Assembly (NCBI GenBank): GCA_950022695.1
Contig: CATLLN010000002.1
Location: 62,001-126,000, forward strand
DNA from: an uncultured bacterium
GTDB taxonomy: Bacteria > Cyanobacteriota > Vampirovibrionia > Gastranaerophilales > Gastranaerophilaceae
Length of the DNA: 64,000 bases
Reading direction: 5' to 3'
The notes under the pieces are model-generated. The model worked only from the letters and a program-made list of their open reading frames with translations. It did not search any database and was not told where the DNA came from. A program made the position numbers and the translations under genes. Of this stretch, positions 14,893-25,058 are shown in pieces (position 1 is the first letter of the stretch; the number at the start of each line of letters is the position of its first letter).

Positions 14893-16170
14893 CAAAAAAC
14901 AGTATCAAAAGATTTTAAATACCTAAAAGGTGAAATAAATATACCATCAGATAAATCTATTTCGCATCGTGCGGTAATGTTTTCATCACTTGCTAAAGGA
15001 AAATCCGTTATACGTAATTTTTCAGACGGGGCAGACCCAAAATCCACACTTGAAGTATGTCAAGGATTGGGAATTTCCACTGAATTTAAAAACAATGAGC
15101 TTATAATCACATCAAGTGGTAAATTTACGCCGCAAAAAGAAGTTTACCCCTACCACTGTGGGAATTCAGGTACAACAATGCGTCTTATGACAGGAATCCT
15201 TGCCGGTCAAAATTTTGATTCTGTATTAACAGGAGATGAAAGTCTTTCAAGCCGCCCAATGAAAAGAATTATAGAACCATTAAGTCTTATGGGAGCTAAA
15301 ATTGAATCTGATAATTTTAAAGCTCCATTAAAAATTTATGGCAGAGAACTTAATCCGATATATTATGTTTCAAAAATTGCTTCCGCTCAGGTTAAATCCT
15401 GTATTATACTTGCAGGTTTAGGAGTAGATGGGATTACAAGTTTTACCGAGCCTTATGTCTCTCGAAACCACACAGAACTTATGTTAAAAGCAATGGGGGC
15501 AGAGGTAAATGTAAAAAATACGACAGTTAGCATTCACAAGTCAGAACTTTCACCTATAAATATTGAAATTTGCGGTGATATATCATCTGCGGCATATTTT
15601 ATCGTAGCAGCACTGATTATTCCAAATTCTGATATAATCCTTCGCAATGTCGGACTAAACCCTACAAGAACAGGTATTCTTGATGTTGTAAAACAAATGG
15701 GCGCAGATATTGAAATCCTTGACGAAAAAGAAATCTGCGGAGAAAAAGTTGGCGATATCAGGGTTAAATATTCAAACCTGAAAGGCTGCATAATTTCAGG
15801 TGAAATAATACCGCGACTAATTGATGAAATACCGATTATTGCAGTTCTTGCAACACAAGCTTATGGTACAACAACAATAAAAGATGCTCAGGATTTACGT
15901 AACAAAGAATCTGACCGAATTACAGCAGTTGTAACAGAACTTAAAAAGCTTGGCGCAGATATTGAAGAAACTCCTGACGGTATGATTATAAGGGGTAAAA
16001 ACGGTTTAATCGGCGATGTTGAAGTTGAGACCTATCACGACCACAGACTTGCAATGAGTTTGTTTGTTGCAGGACTTGTATGCAAAAAAGAAATATATAT
16101 AAACGGCTTTGAATGGGTAAATATTTCCTTCCCGACATTTGAAAAGCTTTTTAACACTTTAAAACTATAG
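14890..16170 (+). CDS. aroA: 3-phosphoshikimate 1-carboxyvinyltransferase (EPSP synthase)
   Basis: This cytoplasmic enzyme transfers enolpyruvyl from PEP to shikimate-3-phosphate, the sixth step of chorismate and aromatic amino acid synthesis. Signature blocks are in place: PSDKSISHRAVMFSSLAKG (residues 19-37), GNSGTTMRLMTGILAG (about 91), the LDVVKQMGADIE-type repeat elements of the inside-out barrel, and RNKESDRITAV (about 336). The length of 426 residues is normal. The start has no ribosome binding site; an extended -10 lies 6 nt upstream, so the mRNA is probably leaderless. It is divergent from the Ycf46 operon. Confidence 0.97.
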   Translation: MQKTVSKDFKYLKGEINIPSDKSISHRAVMFSSLAKGKSVIRNFSDGADPKSTLEVCQGLGISTEFKNNELIITSSGKFTPQKEVYPYHCGNSGTTMRLMTGILAGQNFDSVLTGDESLSSRPMKRIIEPLSLMGAKIESDNFKAPLKIYGRELNPIYYVSKIASAQVKSCIILAGLGVDGITSFTEPYVSRNHTELMLKAMGAEVNVKNTTVSIHKSELSPINIEICGDISSAAYFIVAALIIPNSDIILRNVGLNPTRTGILDVVKQMGADIEILDEKEICGEKVGDIRVKYSNLKGCIISGEIIPRLIDEIPIIAVLATQAYGTTTIKDAQDLRNKESDRITAVVTELKKLGADIEETPDGMIIRGKNGLIGDVEVETYHDHRLAMSLFVAGLVCKKEIYINGFEWVNISFPTFEKLFNTLKL

Positions 16171-16240
16171 CTTTCTCAAACTGTCTATATCCGAGTTAAA
16201 AGTACTTTCATAAGATTTTTAAAACCTCCAAAAAGAAATT

Positions 16241-16279
16241 TTGCTATAAATCTTCCTGCTATGTTATAATTTGCTTATG
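16241..16279 (+). promoter_or_regulatory. Promoter of the ABC permease gene, probably leaderless
   Basis: TTGCTA (16241-16246), an 18-bp spacer and a perfect TATAAT (16265-16270, preceded by TGT) are followed by 6 nt and ATG. Transcription would begin at or within a base of the start codon. Confidence 0.7.
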
Positions 16280-17104
16280 AAAATTTGCTGGAAAAAGAAT
16301 TTAGGATATTTTTGTTTAATTGCAATTGCTATAAGTATGCTTTATCCTTTTTTTGCAATGATTAATCTTTCGCTTGTTCCTAACGGAGAAATTTTCAATC
16401 AAGGAGGTAAATTATTATATTCTCCGCTCACACTTGAAAACTATTCCAATGTTTTTGAAAAAATTCCACTGTGGAAATATTTTATAAACAGTCTTTTTGT
16501 GGCTCTTGTTACAACAATAGGGCAAGTTATCTTTTCTGCATTTGCCGGATATGCTTTTGCAAGACTACAATTCAAATACCGTAACGTGATTTTTCTTTTA
16601 ATACTTATCACAATGCTGGTTCCGCCGCAAGTTAACATTATCCCATTATTTTTTCTGATGCGTCAGTTTCATTGGATAAACACTTATCAAGCTTTGATTT
16701 TACCGGGATTATTTGGCGGATTCGGAATATTTATGATGCGGCAATACTTTCTCGGGCTTCCTAAAGACCTGGAAGAGTCCGCTAAAATTGACGGATGTAA
16801 TATATTTTCAACATTTTTCAAAATTATCCTTCCGCTTGCTACTCCAGTAATTGCAACACTTGCCATATTTACTTTCGTTACAACCTGGAACAGTTTTATG
16901 TGGCCTTTGATTGTCACAAACACAGAATCAATGAGAACACTTCCTGTCGGACTTGCCATATTCAAAGGGAGCTTTAGAGAAATAACCCTGTGGGGAGATT
17001 TACTTGCGTGTTCAGTAATTTGTACTATCCCTGTTGCTGCTGTATTTTTAGCAGGCAAAAAATACTTCATTAACGATATTCTCCAAGGCGGAGTAAAAGA
17101 GTAA
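16277..17104 (+). CDS. ABC transporter permease, MalG/sugar-uptake type
   Basis: The 275-residue inner-membrane protein has six hydrophobic segments. It carries the EAA loop of binding-protein-dependent importers (LPKDLEESAKIDGCNIFSTF, then PLATPVIATL). A typical family start (MLYPFFAMINLSLVPNGE) and the PQVNIIPLF segment place it with MalG-like permeases of the carbohydrate uptake class. No ATPase, partner permease or binding protein is adjacent, so it depends on components encoded elsewhere. The substrate cannot be told. ATG at 16277 is preferred over TTG at 16271 because the -10 box ends at 16270. Confidence 0.9.
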   Translation: MKICWKKNLGYFCLIAIAISMLYPFFAMINLSLVPNGEIFNQGGKLLYSPLTLENYSNVFEKIPLWKYFINSLFVALVTTIGQVIFSAFAGYAFARLQFKYRNVIFLLILITMLVPPQVNIIPLFFLMRQFHWINTYQALILPGLFGGFGIFMMRQYFLGLPKDLEESAKIDGCNIFSTFFKIILPLATPVIATLAIFTFVTTWNSFMWPLIVTNTESMRTLPVGLAIFKGSFREITLWGDLLACSVICTIPVAAVFLAGKKYFINDILQGGVKE

Positions 17105-17216
17105 AAAAGAAAAGCGTATATAATAATTAATTAAAAGTTAATTTACAATGACTTTCTTCAAAATAACGTTAAAATAAAAATATAGAAAACATTATTTTGA
17201 ATGGAGTTGATGTAGA

Positions 17217-19817
17217 ATGTTAGATTTTGACAAGTTTACAAATTATTCTCAGGAAATTTTATCAAGCGCAAACAATTTAATGAGCTCGTACCGCAATTCA
17301 CAAATGGAACCCGAGCATATTATGCTTGCAATGATTAAAGACAACGGGATAATAAAAGACTATTTAACAGAATTAAAACTCTTAAACCAGAATTTTATTA
17401 ACAAAATTGTTTCCCGTGTTGAAAGCTTTCCTAAAGTTTCAGGCGCGGTGAATCCTCAGGGACTATATTTATCAAACGACACTCGCCGTTTATTAGAACT
17501 TGCAATTGAGCAGGCTAAAGTTTTAAAAGATGACTATGTAGGAATTGAAGCAATACTGCTTGGTATGACCAAACTTGATAACAGTAATATTAAATCGTTA
17601 TTAGAAAGTTTTAATATCAATTCAGGTTCAATATTAGGTGTAATGAAAAAAATAAGAGGTAATAAAAAAGTGGATAATAAAAACGCAGAAGAAAATATGA
17701 AAGCTCTGGAAAAATATTCCACAGACTTAACTGAACTTGCCAGAAAAGGCAAACTTGACCCGGTAATAGGCAGGGATGAAGAGGTTAGAAGAATAATTCA
17801 GGTACTAAACCGCAGAACTAAAAATAACCCTGTCCTAATTGGAGAACCGGGAGTCGGTAAGACCGCAATAGTTGAAGGTTTGGCTCAACGTATTGTAAGA
17901 GGAGATGTCCCAGAAAGCCTGAAAGACGTTAAACTTATCTCACTTGATCTTGGCGCACTTGTTGCAGGTGCAAAATTCAGAGGAGAATTTGAAGAGCGTC
18001 TTAAAGCTGTTTTAAAAGAAGTTGAAGATTCCAACGGTGAAATCGTAATGTTTATTGACGAACTTCATACAGTTGTCGGAGCGGGTTCTACAGAAGGTTC
18101 AATGGATGCCGGAAACCTTTTAAAACCAATGCTTGCACGCGGAGTACTTCGTACAATCGGTGCTACAACAATTAACGAATACCGCAAATATATTGAAAAA
18201 GACCCTGCACTGGAAAGACGTTTCCAACCGGTTATGGTTAGTGAGCCGTCAGTTGAAGACACAATAAGTATCTTACGCGGTTTAAAAGAAAAATACGAAG
18301 TCCACCACGGTGTCAGAATCCTCGACAGCGCAATCATTGAAGCGGCAAAATTATCGGACAGATACATTACAGACAGATTCCTGCCTGATAAAGCAATAGA
18401 CTTAATAGATGAAGCCGCAAGTTCACTACGTATTGAAATAGATTCAATGCCTGCGGAAATCGATTCTATGATGCGTCAAAAAATCCAACTTGAAATTGAA
18501 CGCGAAGCCCTCAAAAAAGAAGAAAGCGATGAAGCCCGCGCAAAAGTTGAAGATATTTCAAGACAGGTTGCAGTGCTTGATGATAAAATCAATGAAATGA
18601 AAGCCCAATGGGAAAAAGAAAAAGCTTCAATCACATCAGAAGCTGATATAAAAGATGAAATAAACAATGTTAAAAATAAAATTGAAGAAGCTGAAAGAAA
18701 TACCGATCTTCAAACAGCCGCAGAACTAAAATATGGCAAACTTCTAGAGCTTGAAAAACAGTTAAAAGCCTGCCAAAATAAAGAACACGTGGATAATAAA
18801 CTTTTAAAAGAAGAAATCAGCGGATCTGACATAGCAGATGTTGTTTCAAAATGGACAGGAATTCCAGTGACTAAACTTGTAGAATCTGAAATGCAAAAAC
18901 TTCTCAATATGGAAGACATTCTTCACAAAAGACTTGTCGGACAGGATGAAGCAGTAAACACAGTTTCAGATGCAATACGCCGCGCGCGTTCAGGTTTAAA
19001 AGATCCGAAACGCCCGATTGGAACATTTTTATTCCTCGGTCCAACAGGTGTTGGTAAAACCGAACTTGCAAAATCATTAGCAGAATTTATGTTCAACGAT
19101 GAAGACGCACTAATCCGTATTGATATGTCAGAATATATGGAAAAACACAACGTAGCAAGACTTGTCGGAGCTCCTCCGGGATATGTCGGATATGAAGAAG
19201 GCGGACAGCTTACAGAAGCCGTCAGAAGAAAACCGTATTCGGTTGTTCTTTTTGATGAAATCGAAAAAGCACATCCTGATGTGTTTAATATAATGCTCCA
19301 AATTTTTGATGACGGACGTTTGACTGATTCTAAAGGCAGAACAGTTGATTTCAAGAATACTTTAATAATTATGACAAGTAATATCGGTTCTGATATTATC
19401 TTAGAAAACACACTTAATTCAATGCTTTCACCTGAACAATTCAACGACACTAAAGAGCAGGTTTTAGCAGTTCTTAGACAGCACTTCAAACCGGAATTCT
19501 TAAACCGAATTGATGAAACAATATTCTTTAAAGCTCTAAGCTTGCAGCAGTTGAGCAGAATTGTTGATATCCAAATGGATTACCTAAGAGAGCTTCTAAA
19601 AGAACAAGAACTTGAATTTGAAATAACAGAAGAAGCTAAAGAATTTTTAGCAACGCAAGGATTCAACCCAATTTACGGCGCAAGACCACTAAAAAGAGTC
19701 ATAAGACAACTTGTCGAAAATCCTTTGTCAAAACTCATTCTTGCCCAAAACTTCATAAAAGGAGATAAAATAAAAATAGATCTTGATGACGATAAATTAA
19801 AATTCGAAAAAATATAA
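17217..19817 (+). CDS. clpB: Disaggregase chaperone ClpB
   Basis: ATP-dependent cytoplasmic disaggregase that works with DnaK to rescue aggregated proteins. Domains in order are a double Clp-N repeat (residues 1-145), NBD1 with Walker A GEPGVGKT (about 208) and Walker [10 protein letters not shown] (about 277), a coiled-coil middle domain (about 405-525), and NBD2 with Walker A GPTGVGKT (about 606) and [14 protein letters not shown]. The C-terminal small domain ends in the GARPLKR segment. The middle domain distinguishes it from ClpA/ClpC. Length is normal (866). GGAG sits upstream of ATG. A shared hairpin follows. No heat-shock operator (CIRCE-like) was seen in front. Confidence 0.97.
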   Translation: MLDFDKFTNYSQEILSSANNLMSSYRNSQMEPEHIMLAMIKDNGIIKDYLTELKLLNQNFINKIVSRVESFPKVSGAVNPQGLYLSNDTRRLLELAIEQAKVLKDDYVGIEAILLGMTKLDNSNIKSLLESFNINSGSILGVMKKIRGNKKVDNKNAEENMKALEKYSTDLTELARKGKLDPVIGRDEEVRRIIQVLNRRTKNNPVLIGEPGVGKTAIVEGLAQRIVRGDVPESLKDVKLISLDLGALVAGAKFRGEFEERLKAVLKEVEDSNGEIVMFIDELHTVVGAGSTEGSMDAGNLLKPMLARGVLRTIGATTINEYRKYIEKDPALERRFQPVMVSEPSVEDTISILRGLKEKYEVHHGVRILDSAIIEAAKLSDRYITDRFLPDKAIDLIDEAASSLRIEIDSMPAEIDSMMRQKIQLEIEREALKKEESDEARAKVEDISRQVAVLDDKINEMKAQWEKEKASITSEADIKDEINNVKNKIEEAERNTDLQTAAELKYGKLLELEKQLKACQNKEHVDNKLLKEEISGSDIADVVSKWTGIPVTKLVESEMQKLLNMEDILHKRLVGQDEAVNTVSDAIRRARSGLKDPKRPIGTFLFLGPTGVGKTELAKSLAEFMFNDEDALIRIDMSEYMEKHNVARLVGAPPGYVGYEEGGQLTEAVRRKPYSVVLFDEIEKAHPDVFNIMLQIFDDGRLTDSKGRTVDFKNTLIIMTSNIGSDIILENTLNSMLSPEQFNDTKEQVLAVLRQHFKPEFLNRIDETIFFKALSLQQLSRIVDIQMDYLRELLKEQELEFEITEEAKEFLATQGFNPIYGARPLKRVIRQLVENPLSKLILAQNFIKGDKIKIDLDDDKLKFEKI

Positions 19818-19820
19818 ATA

Positions 19821-19848
19821 AAACGGGGTTATTTTTCTAACCCCGTTG
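19821..19848. terminator. Shared hairpin terminator between clpB and the XRE gene
   Basis: ACGGGGTTA/TAACCCCGT (19823-19846) with a 6-nt loop lies between convergent genes. The T-run is better on the minus strand. The stop codon of the XRE gene lies within the stem. Confidence 0.8.
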
Positions 19849-20143
19849 CTACTTTATATAATATAAACTGTTTTTCCCGATTAAGCCCATCATAGATACG
19901 GTTTATTTCGGTTTTGAAATCTTTTTCTTTTGTCATTGTAAATTGAAAGAGTTCAACCAGTTCTACATCTAAAGCTTTTGCAATTTTTTCAAGTTTATCT
20001 ATTGTAATATTAACATTTTTACGCTCAAACTTACTAATATACGAGTTATCAACCCCGATTATCTCAGACAGTTTTTCCTGAGTAATTTTACGCATTCTGC
20101 GAAGTTCTTTAACTTTCAGCCCTAATAATTCTTTCGTATTCAT
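19829..20143 (-). CDS. XRE-family transcriptional regulator
   Basis: The 104-residue protein is an N-terminal helix-turn-helix of the Cro/CI type. The segment LRRMRKITQEKLSEIIGVDN is helices 1-2, SYISKFERKNVNITIDKLEK covers the recognition helix and turn, and the ALDVELVELFQF strand-helix closes the domain at about residue 70. A short helical tail follows that may dimerise. This is a soluble DNA-binding repressor or activator. It stands alone and converges on clpB; no operator is evident in front of it. The target is unknown. Confidence 0.9.
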   Translation of the reverse strand: MNTKELLGLKVKELRRMRKITQEKLSEIIGVDNSYISKFERKNVNITIDKLEKIAKALDVELVELFQFTMTKEKDFKTEINRIYDGLNREKQFILYKVATGLEK

Positions 20144-20379
20144 ATAACACCTTAAAATTATAATATCTTTACTTTAAGAATTTTTGTATACTAATATATT
20201 GATATTTTTAAATAAATCTACCATCAAGCTGATAACTTTAATCAGAATAAGCTGGAATTGATACTAACAAAGGTTTGAAAATTATTCTGCAATAGCTTTA
20301 AATAATAAAACCTATGGGTAGTCATAAAAAGATTAGAATGCTCGTATTATGTAGTAACCTGAACAAAAAATAAATACTC

Positions 20380-20410
20380 TACGGGCGGAAATCTAAGATT
20401 TCCGCCCGCT
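20380..20410 (-). terminator. Terminator of the 56-aa gene
   Basis: CGGGCGGAAATCT/AGATTTCCGCCCG (20382-20408) is a near-perfect 11-13 bp stem. It sits about 22 nt after the stop on the minus strand and is followed by a T-rich stretch. Confidence 0.8.
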
Positions 20411-20430
20411 TCTTCATATCTTGTTTAACC

Positions 20431-20601
20431 TTATGCTAGTAAAGCTTCAACTATTTTTGCATTTGTTTGAGCTCTTTTCACATTTAGTAAATATTTTTCA
20501 ACTTGTTTTTCAATTTCGTTTTCTGTTACTGTTGTGTATTTAACATCTTCTAAAGATTCAACATAAGCTTTTACTGTTACCATTTCATAATCATTTCTCA
20601 T
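20431..20601 (-). CDS. Small hypothetical protein, 56 aa
   Basis: The frame starts MRNDYEMVTVKAYVESLEDV and ends KRAQTNAKIVEALLA. It is preceded by AAGGGGAATAGATT-ATG and followed at once by a strong terminator, which supports a real gene. The product is acidic to neutral and probably helical. It has no membrane segment or Cys. I do not recognise a family. Upstream to 20913 there is no other gene. Confidence 0.6.
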   Translation of the reverse strand: MRNDYEMVTVKAYVESLEDVKYTTVTENEIEKQVEKYLLNVKRAQTNAKIVEALLA

Positions 20602-20829
20602 AATCTATTCCCCTTTTTAAAATTTATTTCGTTTTCCCTTACACTTATATAAAGTATTTTTAGATTTAAAAATTGCCTAAGATTTATCTAAAAAGTATAT
20701 ACTTGTAATATTTCTTAACAAAAGACTTAAAATATTAAAGTTCATACAAAATTATGCCGATATATAAAATGTAATTAAACAAAACTAATTTTCCTCCTTT
20801 TTCCCCTACTACTATAACTAACCTACTAA

Positions 20830-20853
20830 ACGGAACCGAAAGGTTCCTTTTTT
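20830..20853 (+). terminator. Orphan plus-strand terminator
   Basis: GGAACC-GAAA-GGTTCC followed by six T is a textbook rho-independent terminator with a GNRA loop. The nearest upstream plus-strand gene is clpB, which has its own terminator. Confidence 0.75.
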
Positions 20854-20865
20854 ATTGCAATAAAT

Positions 20866-20895
20866 AAGGCGGCGGCGCATTTGCGCCGCCGCCAT
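20866..20895. terminator. GC-rich perfect hairpin downstream of the TM2 operon
   Basis: GGCGGCGGCGCA/TGCGCCGCCGCC is a perfect stem, striking in this AT-rich DNA. It sits just after the TM2 gene on the minus strand. The T-tract is weak, so it may act as a 3'-end stabiliser as well as a terminator. Confidence 0.65.
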
Positions 20896-20913
20896 TTTGT
20901 CTTCAATCTTAAT

Positions 20914-21315
20914 TTAAGGAGTAACTGGAGGAGTTAATGAAGAACCTGCTGCACTTCCAACACCGTGCATAACTGCTGCGATTACAGCAACATAGAATAT
21001 CATAATTCCAATTACTGCTAATATAGTCAAAACGACTGATGCCATATATAAATACCCAACCCAGTCAATTCTTTCATACAAAGCACTTCCATCTTCGTGA
21101 GTATATTTTCCGAGAGCAAGCATAAAACCGTCAACAACAGACCATATCCACATAACCGGATACAAGCCTAATAAAGACAGCACAAGCATTACCCAACCTG
21201 TATTTTGCTTTCCTGTATAAAAGCGATGTGCGCCCATTGGTCCTAAAAACCAACACCAAGCCATTGCAGACATCCAGTTCTTACCCTTTAATTCTTGTAA
21301 GTTACAATTTTCCAT
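20914..21315 (-). CDS. TM2-domain membrane protein
   Basis: A TM2 domain spans about residues 14-70: two membrane helices joined by a short polar turn. The signature is GPMGAHRFYTGKQNTGWVML, then MWIWSVVDGFMLALGKY. A third helix near residues 88-115 is followed by a short Pro/Ser-rich tail. TM2 proteins are small inner-membrane proteins of unknown function that often occur in pairs. The start is ATG at 21315, because AAGGA lies 8 nt before it; the GTG two codons earlier is too close to that site. It follows the other TM2 gene by 18 nt, likely one operon. Confidence 0.88.
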   Translation of the reverse strand: MENCNLQELKGKNWMSAMAWCWFLGPMGAHRFYTGKQNTGWVMLVLSLLGLYPVMWIWSVVDGFMLALGKYTHEDGSALYERIDWVGYLYMASVVLTILAVIGIMIFYVAVIAAVMHGVGSAAGSSLTPPVTP

Positions 21316-21333
21316 TTTCACATTCCTTTCTTA

Positions 21334-21669
21334 TTAATGAATTGAAACCAATGATAATACAGATGAAATTCCACCGATAATAAACGAAACAATTATGATT
21401 GCCAAAACAATCAAACCACAACCCGGATTATAATTATTAAGTTCTTTTCCATCAACATCAACAAATTTATTTAACGCAAGTGAGATAATATCAATAAGCG
21501 CCCACAATCCAAATCCGCCTGCTGTTAAAAGCTGAATTACACCAATTACGATGTAACCTGTATAAAAGCGATGGATACCAAATCCACTTAAAAACAAAGC
21601 AAGCAGTAAAGTTACAATATAAGAACGACTGCTTTCCTGTTGCTGATTTACATCATAGTCCATACTCAT
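21334..21669 (-). CDS. TM2-domain membrane protein
   Basis: The protein has a TM2 domain with FLSGFGIHRFYTGYIVIG and the helix-capping GLWALIDIISLALNKF, plus a third C-terminal membrane helix (about residues 84-108). It is paired with, and upstream of, a second TM2 gene of the same layout but only moderate similarity, probably an old tandem duplication. AGGAGAAAATT precedes the ATG. Function unknown. Confidence 0.88.
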   Translation of the reverse strand: MSMDYDVNQQQESSRSYIVTLLLALFLSGFGIHRFYTGYIVIGVIQLLTAGGFGLWALIDIISLALNKFVDVDGKELNNYNPGCGLIVLAIIIVSFIIGGISSVLSLVSIH

Positions 21670-21818
21670 AATTTTCTCCTATTTATCCTAAACTCTTGAC
21701 ATTACCTGGGAAATAATTGAGCAATATTTACCCCATTACCCCCTATCCCTGCGGAGCTGAATTACCATACATCTTGTAATTCACTGGTAGCATAATGCCC
21801 CGTGCGGACGATCATTCC

Positions 21819-22256
21819 CTATTTGCCGGTTGAACCAAATCCGCCTGCACCGCGAACTGTTTCGGTTAACTCTGTCACAACTTCAATTTTTGCCTGTTCT
21901 ACACGAGCAATAATCATTTGTGCAATTCTTTCCTGCGGCTGAATCGTATAAGCTTCATTTGAAATATTTACAACAGGAACACAGACTTCTCCGCGGTAAT
22001 CTTCATCAATTGTACCGACACAGTTAATCAGTGTAATCCCGTGTTTGATTGACATACCTGAACGTGGACGAATTTGAGCTTCATATCCATGTTCTAGTTC
22101 AATTTTTAAACCTGTAGGAATAAGTGTTCTTTCTAATGGTTTTAATTCAATCGGATTTTCGATTGCTGCACATAAATCCATACCCGCAGCACCTTCTGTT
22201 TTATACTCTGGTAAAACCTGATTGTGCGGTAATTTTTCTATCTTTAATACTGTCAT
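21819..22256 (-). CDS. dut: dUTP diphosphatase
   Basis: Trimeric dUTPase hydrolyses dUTP to dUMP and pyrophosphate, keeping uracil out of DNA and feeding thymidylate synthesis. All five family motifs are present in order: GAAGMDLCA, IRPRSGMS, CVGTIDEDYRGEV (with the catalytic Asp), RIAQMI and the C-terminal RGAGGFGSTG that closes over the nucleotide. The start is taken at ATG 22256 because AGGAG lies 8 nt before it. The frame is open 8 codons further upstream without a site. It lies between the TM2 pair and alaS. Confidence 0.97.
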   Translation of the reverse strand: MTVLKIEKLPHNQVLPEYKTEGAAGMDLCAAIENPIELKPLERTLIPTGLKIELEHGYEAQIRPRSGMSIKHGITLINCVGTIDEDYRGEVCVPVVNISNEAYTIQPQERIAQMIIARVEQAKIEVVTELTETVRGAGGFGSTGK

Positions 22257-22370
22257 AACATTTTCTCCTATAACTTCCAATCTATTCTGTATAAAACCCC
22301 AACAAATAATTTTGAAGGGGCTTTAATTTCGTTAATTATATCATTTTTACTGTTATTAAACAACTATATA

Positions 22371-24974
22371 TTATAAGTTTTTTAGTTCTTCTTCAATTTT
22401 TGGCAAAATTTCATCAAGTTTTGAAGCATCTTTAATTCCACCTTGCGCAAAGTTTGGACGTCCGCCGCCATTAGCACCTGTAGCTTTTGCAATCTCACCA
22501 ACAATTTTACCGGCATTAACTCCGCGTTTTACAAAACTATCTGAAACTTTTACGGCAACAGTTGTTTCACCGGCAAGAACAATAATACTTTCGCCAAGCT
22601 TCTGAGATAAAAACTCTAAACCAATTTTTATTCCTACAGGTTTTACTGAAACTTTTGAGATGAACAATTTGCCGCCTTCAATATTTTGAGCTCTTTCAAT
22701 AAATGAAGCAAATTTTCCTCTTGCATTTTCTTCTTCAAGTTTTTCAACAGTTTTTTGAAGTTCTTTATTATCTTCTGTTAACTTTTCAACTCTATCAAAA
22801 ACCTCGTTATATTGAGCTTTAAATTTAGCTGAAAGTTTATCAATTTCTGCTGATTTAGCATTTAAATACTCAATTGCTGAATCTGCTACAAGTACTTCAA
22901 TACGTCTTGTTCCTGCTGCAATTGCACTTTCTGAAACAATTTTAACTAAACGTAAATCGCATAATTGTCTTGCATGAGTACCTGCACAAAATTCTTTTGA
23001 TATACATTCTTCCCCGCGCTCAATAGAAACAACACGAACTTCATCTCCGTATTTTTCACCAAATAATGCAGTAGCACCGGTAAGTTCAGCTTCTTTTATA
23101 CCCATGACTTTTGTTTTAACACTGAAACCTTCGCCAATCCATTTATTCATAAGATTTTCAACTTTTCTGGTCTCATCAGGAGTCATTGCTCTAGAGAATG
23201 TAAAGTCAAATCTCATACGATTTTCTTCAACTAAAGAACCAGCCTGCTTAACTTCATCGCCAAGAACTTTAATTAGTGCAGCCTGAAGTAAGTGAGCAGA
23301 TGTATGGTGAACTCTTATTTGCTCACGACGTGCTAAATCAATACAAGCTTTAACAACATCACCGATTACAACTTCACCATTTAAAATTTCACATCTGTGA
23401 ACATACAGGTCATTAACCTTAAATGTAGTTAAAACTTCAGCTTTTAAGTTTTCACTTTCTAAATATCCGCTGTCTCCAACCTGACCACCGCACTCAGCAT
23501 AGAAAGGTGTTTTATCCAATATAATATCAACAAACCCTTCACCTTCAACGGTAGCTAAGATTTTTGCATCAGAACATTCGTTTTCACAATATCCGATAAA
23601 GTTTGTAGAACCAACTTCCTGTTCAATTTTTGCATATTTAATATCGCCGGTTACAGAAATCTTCGCTGTTGCAGCTTTTGCTCTTTCTTTTTGTTCAAGC
23701 ATAGCAGCTTTAAAGCCATCTTCATCAACTTTAAGTCCGTTTTCATCAGCAATCTCTTTGGTTAGTTCAAACGGGAATCCATAAGTATCATAAAGTTTGA
23801 AAGCACTTCCTCCGTCAATATCTTTTTTAGCATCAATAAATTCATCAAGCATTTTATATCCGCGATCAAGTGTTTTCCCAAATCTTTCTTCTTCTTTTCT
23901 AATTGTATCAATAACTTTTTGTTTATTTTTAACAAGTTCCGGATAAGCTTCGCCGTAGTGTTCAACAATCACATCAACAAGCTTATATAAGAACGGTAAT
24001 TCCATACCTAAGATTTTGCCGTGTCTTAATGCACGTCTTAAAATCATACGTAATACATAGCTTCTGCCTTCATTACCCGGAATCACACCATCTGAGATTA
24101 AGAAAGATACACATCTCGCATGGTCAGTAATGATTCTGAGAGAAATATCTGTTTTTTCTGACTTTTTATAAGCTACCCCACTCATCTCAGAAACTTTATC
24201 CATTATTGGTTTTAAAAGATCGGTTTCAAAAGTAGAAGCAACCTCTTGACAAACCATAGTAATACGTTCCAATCCCATACCTGTATCAACATTTTTTGAT
24301 TCCAAAGGAGATTGATTACCTTCTTCATCTTGATAAAGCTCTGTAAATACAAGATTCCAGATTTCCACCCATCTGTCACATTCGCAAGTATCAATACCGC
24401 AATCCGGATGATCACATTTATACTGTTCACCTAAATCATAATGAATTTCAGAACAAGGACCGCAAGAACCAGATGCTCCCGGAGGACCCCAGAAATTATC
24501 TTTTTTACCTTTACGTTTAATGCGTTCAGCTGGAACCCCAATACTTCTCCAGATATCAAAAGCTTCATCATCAGTTTCGTAGATAGTAATCCAAAGCCTA
24601 TCTTTGTCAAGCTTTAAAACTTCAGTTACAAATTCCCACGCCCACGGAATAATTTCTTTTTTATAATAATCACCAAAAGAAAAGTTTCCTAACATTTCAA
24701 AAAATGTATGGTGTCGCGGAGTTCTTCCAACATTTTCAATATCAGAATCCTTTCCGCCAGCTCTTGCACATTTTTGACAAGATGTTGCCCTTGCAGGCTC
24801 ATAAGGTGATTTAACTATTCCCAAAAATATAGGTAAAAACTGTAACATACCTGCAGTTGTCAATAAAACTGTAGGGTTATCCGGCACAAGACTTGAGCTT
24901 TCAACTACTGTGTGCTGACGTTTTTCTTTAAAATAATCTAAATATAATTTTCTAATTTGATTTCCGGTTAGCAT
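22371..24974 (-). CDS. alaS: Alanyl-tRNA synthetase
   Basis: Class II synthetase charging tRNA-Ala. The aminoacylation domain starts at the N-terminus (motif 1 region near RHHTFFEMLGNFSFGDYYK). It also has the GASGSCGPCSEIHYD loop and a Cys-rich insert (CDHPDCGIDTCECDRW) that probably binds zinc. The editing domain carries VHHTSAHLLQAAL (about residue 560) and CAGTHARQ (about 660). A coiled coil (about 715-760) and the C-Ala domain with GGGRPNFAQGG finish the protein. 867 residues is standard. GAGGAAAT precedes the start. Confidence 0.97.
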   Translation of the reverse strand: MLTGNQIRKLYLDYFKEKRQHTVVESSSLVPDNPTVLLTTAGMLQFLPIFLGIVKSPYEPARATSCQKCARAGGKDSDIENVGRTPRHHTFFEMLGNFSFGDYYKKEIIPWAWEFVTEVLKLDKDRLWITIYETDDEAFDIWRSIGVPAERIKRKGKKDNFWGPPGASGSCGPCSEIHYDLGEQYKCDHPDCGIDTCECDRWVEIWNLVFTELYQDEEGNQSPLESKNVDTGMGLERITMVCQEVASTFETDLLKPIMDKVSEMSGVAYKKSEKTDISLRIITDHARCVSFLISDGVIPGNEGRSYVLRMILRRALRHGKILGMELPFLYKLVDVIVEHYGEAYPELVKNKQKVIDTIRKEEERFGKTLDRGYKMLDEFIDAKKDIDGGSAFKLYDTYGFPFELTKEIADENGLKVDEDGFKAAMLEQKERAKAATAKISVTGDIKYAKIEQEVGSTNFIGYCENECSDAKILATVEGEGFVDIILDKTPFYAECGGQVGDSGYLESENLKAEVLTTFKVNDLYVHRCEILNGEVVIGDVVKACIDLARREQIRVHHTSAHLLQAALIKVLGDEVKQAGSLVEENRMRFDFTFSRAMTPDETRKVENLMNKWIGEGFSVKTKVMGIKEAELTGATALFGEKYGDEVRVVSIERGEECISKEFCAGTHARQLCDLRLVKIVSESAIAAGTRRIEVLVADSAIEYLNAKSAEIDKLSAKFKAQYNEVFDRVEKLTEDNKELQKTVEKLEEENARGKFASFIERAQNIEGGKLFISKVSVKPVGIKIGLEFLSQKLGESIIVLAGETTVAVKVSDSFVKRGVNAGKIVGEIAKATGANGGGRPNFAQGGIKDASKLDEILPKIEEELKNL

Positions 24975-25058
24975 AATTTCTTATTTCCTCATAAATTAAC
25001 TACTCTATAAAAAATTATACAATAAAAATACTAACAGATTTCAGTACAATAAGATATT

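Larger units (their letters stand above)
20602..20913. other. Intergenic stretch with two hairpins, no protein gene seen
   Basis: The stretch is very AT-rich and has no credible ORF. It contains an orphan plus-strand terminator (20830-20853) and a GC-rich hairpin (20868-20893). The first has no protein gene in front of it on the plus strand, so a short non-coding RNA may end there. Confidence 0.5.

Noticed and set aside
11587-21760. Similar intergenic stretches (GGAAATAATTG...TTTACCCC) at 11599-11625 and 21709-21747.
   Set aside because: The likeness is partial and both are AT-rich, so it may be chance; not strong enough to call a repeat family.
22295-22322. Terminator for alaS made of GCCCC/GGGGT.
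   Set aside because: The loop of 18 nt and the short stem make it weak; left unlisted.
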